Shown piece after piece: positions 19,555-27,558 of a DNA stretch of 38,027 bases. The notes beneath the pieces were generated by a model that saw only the letters and a list, made by a program, of their open reading frames with translations, was not told where the DNA came from and made no database searches. Source of the DNA: Crocinitomicaceae bacterium (GTDB lineage Bacteria; Bacteroidota; Bacteroidia; Flavobacteriales_D; CAJJDF01); the NCBI GenBank assembly GCA_024639505.1, contig JAHEIE010000008.1:1-38027 (forward strand), given 5' to 3'. The position numbers and the translations under genes are program-made. The first letter of the stretch is position 1. Each line of letters opens with the position of its first letter.

Positions 19555-20558
19555 TACTGTGTAAATCTTAAAACAAAGTTTTTGATTATAAATTCTAATC
19601 CCAATAAAATCAGAGCACCAATTACAAACCAGTGAAATGCTTCGGGTAAATCACGTTTATACTGTATCGTATTGATTTTCGATTTTTCTAGTTTGTCAAT
19701 TTCTTCATAAATAGACTGAAGCTGTCTGATATTCTTTGCTCGGTAGTAATTTCCTCCAGTAATTTCGGCAATTTCTGTCAACATTTTTTCATCCAGTTTA
19801 CTATCAATAAAACTATTACCAAATGGAAATCCACCGGGCATTCTCACTTTTCCTGTGGTTCCAATTCCCACTGTGTAAACTCTCATTCCAAGCTCTTTGG
19901 CATATCCAGAGGCAGTAATAGGATGAATTTTTCCGGTGTTATTTTCTCCATCCGTCAACAAAATAATTACTTTGCTTTTAGCCTCGCTATCTCTCAACCT
20001 ATTGATTCCAGTGGCAATTCCCATTCCAATTGCCGTTCCACCTTCGAGTTTTCCACTTTCCAAATTCTCCAATCTTTTAAGTAAATTATCATGGTCGGTT
20101 GTCAAAGCACAAGCGGTGTAGCTTTCACCTTCGTACACCACTAGTCCTATTCTGTCGTTGGGTCTTTTTTCAATGAATTTTTTGGCAGCTTTTTTTGCAG
20201 CACCTAGTCTATTTGGTTTAAAATCAAGAGCTTTCATACTTTCTGAAATATCAATAGAAAGCACAATGTCAATTCCTTCAATAGATTTCTCGGTAATCGT
20301 GTCGTCATCCAATGGTTTCTGTGGACGAGCCAAGGCAATTATAATTAAAAACAAAGCCAACATTCTTAATACAAATGGAATCCACCTCAATAATTTGGAT
20401 AAAAATCCATTTCTATCTCCAAACAAATACAACCCAGAATGATTGATTACAGGTTCTTTGGAACCTGATTTTCTTAATTGCAACCAAACTAATAGTGGCA
20501 ATATTACAAACAAGTAAAACATCCAGGGGCTATGATATGTGAATTCCCAAAATCGCAT
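19554..20558 (-). CDS. batA: BatA, von Willebrand factor A domain membrane protein
   Basis: MIDAS DISES in IDIVLSIDISESMKALDFKPNRL, LLTDGENNTG, N-terminal Aerotolerance-type TM region. Confidence 0.9.
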   Translation of the reverse strand: MRFWEFTYHSPWMFYLFVILPLLVWLQLRKSGSKEPVINHSGLYLFGDRNGFLSKLLRWIPFVLRMLALFLIIIALARPQKPLDDDTITEKSIEGIDIVLSIDISESMKALDFKPNRLGAAKKAAKKFIEKRPNDRIGLVVYEGESYTACALTTDHDNLLKRLENLESGKLEGGTAIGMGIATGINRLRDSEAKSKVIILLTDGENNTGKIHPITASGYAKELGMRVYTVGIGTTGKVRMPGGFPFGNSFIDSKLDEKMLTEIAEITGGNYYRAKNIRQLQSIYEEIDKLEKSKINTIQYKRDLPEAFHWFVIGALILLGLEFIIKNFVLRFTQ

Positions 20559-21478
20559 TAATTCAATTCATTTTTGGTGGTATCTACAAATTTATAAGCG
20601 TCATTCAATACCGATTCGTTTTCCTCAGATGTAGGTTTTTCTTTCGCAAATTTCACTAAATCGGACAGAATCAATAACTTTTTAAGATTTTGCTTATTCT
20701 CTTCACCCATTTCTACAAACCTCAATGAATGAAGTATCTCCGAACTTGTTTTCTCGGCAGTTGGCACATTATATCGCTCAGTTATATAAAACTGAATAAT
20801 CTCAGTTAATTCAACGTTGTATTCTTTTTGATTTCCGTTCTGCCAGAGCCTTTTCTCTTGTAATATTTTTAATTTTTCCTTTGCCAAAATGTGTGCAGGG
20901 ACAATTGGCTTTTCTATTATTTTTAAATCTTTTGGTTGTTTTTTTCTTAAAAGAAACCATAAAATAAATCCAATGACAATCAATCCTAGTAATAAAATCC
21001 ACCAATTGTTTTTCACCCATTTCCATCCCATTTTAAAATAATCAGAAGCTGTAAAGGAATCTTCTAGTATCGGTTTAATATCCTTTATCGGTTGAGTGGT
21101 ATCTACTTTCATCAATGAAACATGCACAGATATAGGTCTCGAAATGAGTTTGTTTTCACCATAAAAAACAGTGAATGGCGGAATAATTTTAAAATCCAAT
21201 TCAAAATTGGTAAGGGATAATTTTAATCGTTTCTGATTCTCAATGGTATCGTTTTTCAAAACTTCCAATACTTCAAACCCATTTCCAATACTGTCGCCCT
21301 CAAAAAACTGCAACGAAGAAGTTGATTTTTCAATTGGATAAGAAATTGAAAGTTGAACAGCTTCCCCAATCAGAATAGAATCTCTATCCACAGAAACTTC
21401 TATTTTTTGGGCATAAGAAATTGATAGCAATAAGGATGCTATTAAAGTGAGTGATATGGTTTTTAATTTATTATTCAT
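20558..21478 (-). CDS. Bat-operon exported single-TM protein, BatD-like/uncharacterised
   Basis: Signal peptide ...ISYAQ; KIEVSVDRDSILIGEAVQLSISYP Ig-like start; TM WWILLLGLIVIGFILWFLL; start/stop overlap with batA. Confidence 0.75.
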   Translation of the reverse strand: MNNKLKTISLTLIASLLLSISYAQKIEVSVDRDSILIGEAVQLSISYPIEKSTSSLQFFEGDSIGNGFEVLEVLKNDTIENQKRLKLSLTNFELDFKIIPPFTVFYGENKLISRPISVHVSLMKVDTTQPIKDIKPILEDSFTASDYFKMGWKWVKNNWWILLLGLIVIGFILWFLLRKKQPKDLKIIEKPIVPAHILAKEKLKILQEKRLWQNGNQKEYNVELTEIIQFYITERYNVPTAEKTSSEILHSLRFVEMGEENKQNLKKLLILSDLVKFAKEKPTSEENESVLNDAYKFVDTTKNELN

Positions 21479-21522
21479 TTTTGTTTGTCTTCCAACTTCG
21501 CGCTCCTAACTTCTAACTTCAA

Positions 21523-22395
21523 TCACCTCTTTTTAAACAAATCAATCAAAGGTTTAACATAAGATTCATCTGTATTTACAGAAGTAAAATCCACTCCGCT
21601 CTTTCGCAACAATTCTTGAATTTCATCTTCTTCCTTTAGACTATTTATTTTATAATTCTTTCTTAATTTTTTGCTTCCAGTGTTCACCCATCTTGTTTCT
21701 CCTGTTTCAGAATCATTTAGATTTACAAAACCAACATTAGGCATTTCTTGTTCTCTTTTGTCTGTAACTTTCAAAGCCACCAAATCGTGACGACTATTAG
21801 TTATTTTCAGGGCTTTTTCAAGCTCTTTTTTATCTTTTGTTTTAAAATCTGTGAGTAAAAACCCAATACTTCTTTTCTTTATTGCGTTGGTATAATGCCT
21901 TAAAGCTTCGGATATATTAGTTTGATTGCTAGTTGGTTTTAGTTCAATTAGCTCTCTTATTATTCTCAAAATATGTTTTTTCCCTTTACCAGGAGGAATG
22001 AATAATTCCGTTTTGTCTGTAAAAAACAAAGCCCCAATTTTATCGTTATTTTGAATAGCAGAAAATGCAATTACTGCACATAATTCGGCAATTAACTCCC
22101 GCTTCAGTTGATCACCACTTCCCACGTATTGACTTCCCGAAACATCTACCAATAACATTACCGTTAATTCCCTTTCTTCCTCAAAAACCTTGACATGTGG
22201 AGTTCCAAAACGAGCCGTTACGTTCCAATCTATCGTTCTTATTTCATCTCCGTGTGCATACTCCCGAACCTCCGAAAAAGTCATTCCTCTCCCCTTGAAT
22301 GCCGAATGGTATTCTCCAGAGAAAATCTGATTTGACAGACCTTTGGTCTTTATCTCAATCTTTCTGACTTTATTTAGTAGTTCTTTCGTCTCCAT
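21523..22395 (-). CDS. DUF58 domain-containing protein
   Basis: GEYHSAFKGRGMTFSEVREYAHGDEIRTIDWNVTAR and VDVSGSQ; adjacent to moxR. Confidence 0.92.
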   Translation of the reverse strand: METKELLNKVRKIEIKTKGLSNQIFSGEYHSAFKGRGMTFSEVREYAHGDEIRTIDWNVTARFGTPHVKVFEEERELTVMLLVDVSGSQYVGSGDQLKRELIAELCAVIAFSAIQNNDKIGALFFTDKTELFIPPGKGKKHILRIIRELIELKPTSNQTNISEALRHYTNAIKKRSIGFLLTDFKTKDKKELEKALKITNSRHDLVALKVTDKREQEMPNVGFVNLNDSETGETRWVNTGSKKLRKNYKINSLKEEDEIQELLRKSGVDFTSVNTDESYVKPLIDLFKKR

Positions 22396-22469
22396 TTTAA
22401 TTAGTTGTTAGATAATAGAAACTAGATTAATAGACTCTAAAATCTATTATTTAAGTTCTAAAATCTTAC

Positions 22470-23504
22470 TTACGGCACCTGCACTTTATTCAAAATCGTA
22501 TCAATTATCTGTTCCACAGTAATATTTTCTGCTTCGGCTTCGTAGCTTAATCCTATTCTGTGTCGCAATACATCTTTACAAATAGCTCTGATATCTTCTG
22601 GAATTACATATCCTCTATGATTGATAAACGCATAAGCTTTTGCAGCCAATGCCAAACTGATACTTGCTCTAGGTGAACCTCCAAACTCAATGAGAGATTC
22701 TAATTCTTCCATTCCGTTTTCTTTTGGATTTCGGGTAGCTCCTACAATATCAACAATATATTGCTCTATTTTTTCGTCCATGTACACTTCACGAACTACT
22801 TCTCGAGCCTGTAATATTTGAGCTGGATTTATTACTGCATTTGGTTTTGGAAAGGGTTTGGAAGAAATATTACTTCTGATAATTAATTTTTCTTCTTCCT
22901 TTTTTGGATAATCCAACACTACTTTCAACATAAATCTATCAACTTGCGCTTCCGGCAATGGGTAAGTTCCTTCTTGTTCTATTGGGTTTTGTGTTGCTAG
23001 AACCAAAAATGGCTCTGGTAATTTGTAGGTTTCATCTCCAATCGTAATCTGGCGTTCTTGCATGGCTTCAAGCAAGGCACTTTGTACTTTTGCTGGTGCT
23101 CTATTAATCTCATCTGCCAATATAAAATTAGAGAAAATCGGTCCTTTTTTAATTGTAAAATCTTCTTTTTTCTGATTGTAAATCATGGTTCCAATCAAAT
23201 CTGCTGGCAATAAATCGGGTGTAAATTGTATCCTACTAAAGTCTACCGAAACGGCTCTTGAGAGAGTGTTTATCGCTAATGTTTTTGCCAATCCTGGAAC
23301 CCCTTCCAGCAAAACATGTCCATTAGAAAGTAATCCAATTAATAATCTCTCGACCATTTGTTCTTGACCAATAATTATCTTTCCAATTTCTTTGGTCAAG
23401 ACAGATACAAATTCGCTTTCTTTTTTTATCCTTTCATTCAGTTGTTGAATATCTGTTGAATTAGATTCTACTTGATCTTGTTGTATTGTTGATTGATCTT
23501 CCAT
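22470..23504 (-). CDS. moxR: MoxR family AAA+ ATPase
   Basis: GHVLLEGVPGLAKTLAI, RIQFTPDLLPADLIGT, LADEINRAPAKVQSALLEAMQERQ, LATQNPIEQEGTYPLPEAQ. Confidence 0.95.
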   Translation of the reverse strand: MEDQSTIQQDQVESNSTDIQQLNERIKKESEFVSVLTKEIGKIIIGQEQMVERLLIGLLSNGHVLLEGVPGLAKTLAINTLSRAVSVDFSRIQFTPDLLPADLIGTMIYNQKKEDFTIKKGPIFSNFILADEINRAPAKVQSALLEAMQERQITIGDETYKLPEPFLVLATQNPIEQEGTYPLPEAQVDRFMLKVVLDYPKKEEEKLIIRSNISSKPFPKPNAVINPAQILQAREVVREVYMDEKIEQYIVDIVGATRNPKENGMEELESLIEFGGSPRASISLALAAKAYAFINHRGYVIPEDIRAICKDVLRHRIGLSYEAEAENITVEQIIDTILNKVQVP

Positions 23505-23701
23505 ACTGTTATATTTTGGTACACAAAAAAAATAAATTTAGACTAAAAAGTCTTAAATCGAAGTGTTAAAAAAAGTTAAGATAACTCCATTTACTCATTT
23601 CAAATTTATAGTTAATTTCATTGCGACAACAAGAATTTGAAAAGAGTTTTGAAATAGTTTTAAAACACATCAATCTTAGAAATAATTAACATCGAATGTT
23701 C

Positions 23702-23730
23702 TTGTTATTGGCTTTTTTTTTCTTAATTTG
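23702..23730 (+). promoter_or_regulatory. Possible promoter upstream of ppk2-1
   Basis: TTG (23702-23704), 17-18-nt spacer, TTAATTTG (one mismatch to TAnnTTTG). Confidence 0.35.
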
Positions 23731-23750
23731 AAATTCAAACAAAAAGGAAT

Positions 23751-24596
23751 ATGTTTTTAGAGAAAAAAGATTTTGAATCTCTCACTACAAGAAAGGATAT
23801 TTATGCCTTGGCAGAGGAAAAAGATTTCAAGATTGACAAGTACAAATGGGATTTGAGCTATGAAAAGCAATTAAAAAAGCTACAAGCCGAATTGGTAAAT
23901 CTACAAAAGTGGATATATGATAATAACCTGAGGGTTGCAGTCCTTTTTGAAGGCAGGGATGCAGCGGGAAAAGGAGGGTCTATCAAAAGATTTACAGAGC
24001 ATTTGAACCCAAGAGCCATGAGAGTGGTGGCATTGAGCAAACCTACAGAAATGGAAAAAGGCCAATGGTACTTTAGACGTTACATTAAGGAATTACCCAA
24101 CCCAGGTGAAATTGTATTTTTTGACAGAAGTTGGTACAACAGAGCTGTAGTAGAACCAGTAATGGGTTTTTGTAGCAATGATCAATATAATCAGTTTATG
24201 GTTCAGGTTCCCGAATTTGAACATATGCTTTACGAAGATGGTGTGACTGTAATCAAATTTTGGTTTTCTATTACGAAAGAAGAACAGGCAAAACGCTTTG
24301 CTTCGCGATTAGAAAATCCACTGAAAAGATGGAAATTTAGCCCTGTAGATAAAGAAGGACAGCGCTTGTGGGATGAATACACAAAGTACAAAGAGCTGAT
24401 GTTTTCTAAAACTCACACTGATTTTAGCCCATGGATAATTGTAAAGACAAACGACAAAAGAACGGCAAGATTAGAAAGCATGAGGTATTTATTGTCGCAG
24501 TTTGATTACGAAGGAAAGAATGAGGCGAAAGCAAATTTATTGCCAGATCCTAATGTTGTTGCTCGTTATTACAGACATTTAAAACAATTTGATTGA
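23751..24596 (+). CDS. ppk2: Polyphosphate kinase 2 family protein (copy 1)
   Basis: Walker A VLFEGRDAAGKGGSIKRFTEHLNPR, GQWYFRRYI, EIVFFDRSWYNRAVVEPVMGF, lid region KRWKFSPVD. Confidence 0.93.
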   Translation: MFLEKKDFESLTTRKDIYALAEEKDFKIDKYKWDLSYEKQLKKLQAELVNLQKWIYDNNLRVAVLFEGRDAAGKGGSIKRFTEHLNPRAMRVVALSKPTEMEKGQWYFRRYIKELPNPGEIVFFDRSWYNRAVVEPVMGFCSNDQYNQFMVQVPEFEHMLYEDGVTVIKFWFSITKEEQAKRFASRLENPLKRWKFSPVDKEGQRLWDEYTKYKELMFSKTHTDFSPWIIVKTNDKRTARLESMRYLLSQFDYEGKNEAKANLLPDPNVVARYYRHLKQFD

Positions 24597-25363
24597 TGGA
24601 ACTTACGGAGAAAGACATTGAGCTATTGAATAGCAAAATTGGGTTGAAAAAATTACTTGCCTACAATCCCTTAGACATTCCTAAAGCCTTGAAGGCGATA
24701 AAATACGAGGTGAAACTGAGGTCGCTTCAGGAACAACTTATAGGACTGCAGGAGAGAGTCATAGAAAACAACGAAAAAATTGTAATTCTTTTTGAAGGTC
24801 GTGATTCGGCTGGAAAAGGGGGGGCAATTAGAAGAATGACTGCACGATTAAATCCGAGACATTTTAGAATTGTGGCTTTACCAAAACCTACTGTGGAAGA
24901 AAAAGGACAGTGGTATTTTCAGCGGTATGTAAATCATTTGCCAAATCCTGGTGAAATTGTTTTCTTTGACCGAAGCTGGTACAATCGAGCTGTGGTAGAA
25001 CCTGCCATGAAATTTTGTACCGAAAAACAATACCAAGAGTTTATGATGCAGGTAAATTCATTCGAAAAAATGTTTACTGATTCAGGAATTAAATTAATAA
25101 AACTCTACTTTTCGATCACCAAAGACGAGCAGACACGAAGGTTTGACGATTTAAGAACTGATTCTTTGAAAAAATGGAAATTGTCGCCAGTGGATTTGCG
25201 TGCACATGAATTATGGGACGAATTCACAAAATACAAGAAAGAAATGTTTGCAAAAACAAATACCGAGCAATGCCCTTGGAAAATAATAGAAGCAAACAAA
25301 AAAACAACCGCTAGAATCGAAGCAATTGAATACGTTCTAGAACAAACAAACATTACACAATGA
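24596..25363 (+). CDS. ppk2: Polyphosphate kinase 2 family protein (copy 2)
   Basis: ILFEGRDSAGKGGAIRRMTARLNPR, GQWYFQRYV, EIVFFDRSWYNRAVVEPAMKF. ATG at 24596 overlaps the upstream TGA (TGATG); track start 24593 is TTG. Confidence 0.92.
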   Translation: MELTEKDIELLNSKIGLKKLLAYNPLDIPKALKAIKYEVKLRSLQEQLIGLQERVIENNEKIVILFEGRDSAGKGGAIRRMTARLNPRHFRIVALPKPTVEEKGQWYFQRYVNHLPNPGEIVFFDRSWYNRAVVEPAMKFCTEKQYQEFMMQVNSFEKMFTDSGIKLIKLYFSITKDEQTRRFDDLRTDSLKKWKLSPVDLRAHELWDEFTKYKKEMFAKTNTEQCPWKIIEANKKTTARIEAIEYVLEQTNITQ

Positions 25364-25761
25364 GTAAAGAAGTAACATTTGACACCATAATAAACCATGT
25401 AAAAACATTCCATGAATCGTTTGGAATTAACAACGAAGAAGCTCCTAAAACAGAAGTTGGAGACAAAGTAATTGACCTGAGATTTGAGTTGATGCGCGAA
25501 GAAAATGAGGAATACTTGGAAGCAGCAAAAAACAATGATTTGGTGGAAGTGGCAGATGCACTTGGAGATATGTTGTACATCTTATGCGGTACAATTCTAT
25601 CGCACGGAATGCAGCACAAAATAACCGAAGTATTCGAAGAAATTCAAAGCAGTAATATGAGTAAACTGGGAGCCGATGGCAAACCAATTTACCGTGAAGA
25701 TGGAAAAGTGATGAAAGGCCCAAATTACTTTAAGCCAGACATCAAAAAGATAGTTCTATGA
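25360..25761 (+). CDS. MazG/PRA-PH-like nucleotide pyrophosphohydrolase
   Basis: LRFELMREENEEYLEAAKNNDLVEVADALGDMLYILCGT (EExxE...D motif). ATGA overlap with ppk2 copy 2. Confidence 0.8.
   Translation: MSKEVTFDTIINHVKTFHESFGINNEEAPKTEVGDKVIDLRFELMREENEEYLEAAKNNDLVEVADALGDMLYILCGTILSHGMQHKITEVFEEIQSSNMSKLGADGKPIYREDGKVMKGPNYFKPDIKKIVL
25707..25753 (+). repeat. Direct repeat copy A (3' end of MazG-like gene)
   Basis: AAGTGATGAAAGGCCCAAATTACTTTAAGCCAGACATCAAAAAGATA; 44/47 identical to 27260-27306. Confidence 0.9.
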
Positions 25762-25769
25762 TAATTCTA

Positions 25770-26294
25770 TTATTTTTGATTCATTAAATATTCTGCAACC
25801 TCAATAATGCTCTTGGCGTTTTGAGGTGCTTCAGTCAAAACGTCCAGGTTTCTTGAAACAAATAAACTAACAGGTATACCAAAAGATCCTTCCAAGTTTA
25901 AATTTTCAGTTTTATAAAGAGTTTCTTTGATATAATTTTTAATTATTCTTCTGTGAGAGAAAGCAAAACCATTAACACTTTTCTTTAGTCCATATATTTT
26001 GCATGATATTCCTTCAATTTTTAATTGATTGTCAACTGAAATTATAATAACGTTAAAGTTATTCTTTGAGGAGCATAATTTACTGTATTCTTTCTTCAAT
26101 ATTTCTTGAGAAACACTGCACCAACTTGCAGAAAAAATCAAAAGATTCACATCCTTATCCAATTTTGAACGTAGCAACTCTTTCGTCAAAATGTTTCTAT
26201 CATCAACATGAGTTGAATAAAAAATAGTTGAACTACACACAATAAACAATGTCATTATAAATATACCTACTGCGTATTTTGATGTTTTTCTCAT
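25770..26294 (-). CDS. Exported/membrane-anchored thioredoxin-like protein with degenerate CxxC
   Basis: Start placed at ATG 26294 (MRKTSKYAVGIFIMTLFIVCSS, hydrophobic N-terminus). LLIFSASWCSVSQEILKKEY resembles a TlpA/thioredoxin active-site loop with the second Cys replaced; GSFGIPVSLFVS resembles the cis-Pro loop. Confidence 0.55.
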   Translation of the reverse strand: MRKTSKYAVGIFIMTLFIVCSSTIFYSTHVDDRNILTKELLRSKLDKDVNLLIFSASWCSVSQEILKKEYSKLCSSKNNFNVIIISVDNQLKIEGISCKIYGLKKSVNGFAFSHRRIIKNYIKETLYKTENLNLEGSFGIPVSLFVSRNLDVLTEAPQNAKSIIEVAEYLMNQK

Positions 26295-26307
26295 ATTTAA
26301 AAATAAA

Positions 26308-26333
26308 ATGGGGCTTTTACAATTAAGCCCCAT
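26308..26333 (-). terminator. Hairpin between the two minus-strand cassette genes; terminator- or attenuator-like
   Basis: ATGGGGCTT-N8-AAGCCCCAT perfect 9-bp stem, followed on the minus strand by TTTATTTTT. Confidence 0.6.
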
Positions 26334-26342
26334 AAGCCTGAT

Positions 26343-26918
26343 TTAATCAATTTTGTGAACAATAATATATTTAAAATCCTCTTGTTCCCATACTTTATAT
26401 TTTCCTGCCTTTATTTCAAATGGATGAGTTAGGCTCAGTTGATTTAAAAAGTCTGAATTATCAATCAAGTAATCATCCGATAAAAAATTAATTTCATCAG
26501 AATAAAAAATATTATTGATTTCAGCATTTGATTTATTTACTTTCAAAATAATTAAATTACTGTTTGTTTTTCCAAATTCTGCATGTAAAATATAGTCCTC
26601 CAAATCAGTATATTCATTTTGTGTTCCAATGTCGTTTCCGTTAAAACTAATTCCGGCAATACAAGTTCCAAGCCCCGTACATGTTGTTATTGTCTCAGTT
26701 GTTCCATCTGGCATAGTTTTAGTTAATGTAGATTTTTGACCTTCTGTATTTTTGACAACTACATAAACAACTGCAATGAGATAAAATAAAGGAGGTATTT
26801 CACTACGCTCGATTTCTGAATTAGAACTGTTTAGTATTTCATTTGATTTAGAACATGATGACATTAAAATAGATGTCGTCATTATTGTTAATAGTGTGAA
26901 TGCTTTTAAAGTTTTCAT
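26343..26918 (-). CDS. Putative lipoprotein of unknown function
   Basis: Signal peptide with lipobox: MKTLKAFTLLTIMTTSILMSSCSKSN. No family recognised. Confidence 0.6.
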   Translation of the reverse strand: MKTLKAFTLLTIMTTSILMSSCSKSNEILNSSNSEIERSEIPPLFYLIAVVYVVVKNTEGQKSTLTKTMPDGTTETITTCTGLGTCIAGISFNGNDIGTQNEYTDLEDYILHAEFGKTNSNLIILKVNKSNAEINNIFYSDEINFLSDDYLIDNSDFLNQLSLTHPFEIKAGKYKVWEQEDFKYIIVHKID

Positions 26919-27246
26919 AGTAAAAATGTTATGTATTAGAATTAATACTGGTTAAAAAATAATTTATTTTTTACTACACTATATTTGGAATACTAAATTA
27001 TGTCTTTTATTTTTCTAGATTAAGTAAGACAAAACTCAATCTTGATTTGTAAATATGATTTTTAGTCTCAAATTGAGAGTAAAATTCTAAAAGTTGATCA
27101 ATGTATTGTTGCAACTTTATTAATCCAAGAAATTAATAATAATAATAATAAGAATAAACGGTTACTCTATTTAATTGTTTTAAATGACAATTAAACCCTT
27201 TAAAATACATAAATACATTTACCAATTGACAAATTAAATAATCAGT

Positions 27247-27318
27247 CGAGAAGAAAGAAAAGTAATGAAAGGCCCAAATTATTTTAAGCCAAACATCAAA
27301 AAGATAATAAATTCCTAA
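27247..27318 (+). pseudogene. Remnant of the 3' end of a second MazG-like gene copy
   Basis: REERKVMKGPNYFKPNIKKIINS* aligns to REDGKVMKGPNYFKPDIKKIVL* of 25360..25761; no upstream coding portion and an in-frame stop just upstream. Confidence 0.8.
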
Positions 27319-27473
27319 AAGAAATAATTGATTCCCACTCGCCAAGCAGAAAAATCCTCTCTTGGTGAGTTTATCAAATTACCATTTTTCACTTTCCATC
27401 TGTTTTTAGATACATCGTAATGATAAGAAGCTATGATTTGTAGGTCTTCGAACAACAAAAGAAGAAAATTCAC
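27315..27473 (-). pseudogene. Possible 3' remnant of an outer-membrane beta-barrel gene
   Basis: Reverse strand reads ...FEDLQIIASYHYDVSKNRWKVKNGNLINSPREDFSAWRVGINYFF*, an OMP-like C-terminus ending in aromatic residues; stop just upstream in frame and no plausible N-terminus. Confidence 0.35.
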
Positions 27474-27558
27474 AACCTAATTTATAAATTAAAAAAAAGT
27501 GAAGGAAACGGGTTGATTTAGAACTTCAAAACAATTAATTTCTTTATTTTTACCAACT

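Noticed and set aside
27133-27345. 70-aa minus-strand ORF ending in a Tyr run
   Set aside because: Spans the AT-rich gap and the mazG remnant; the Tyr run comes from a (TAA)n microsatellite at about 27134-27150.
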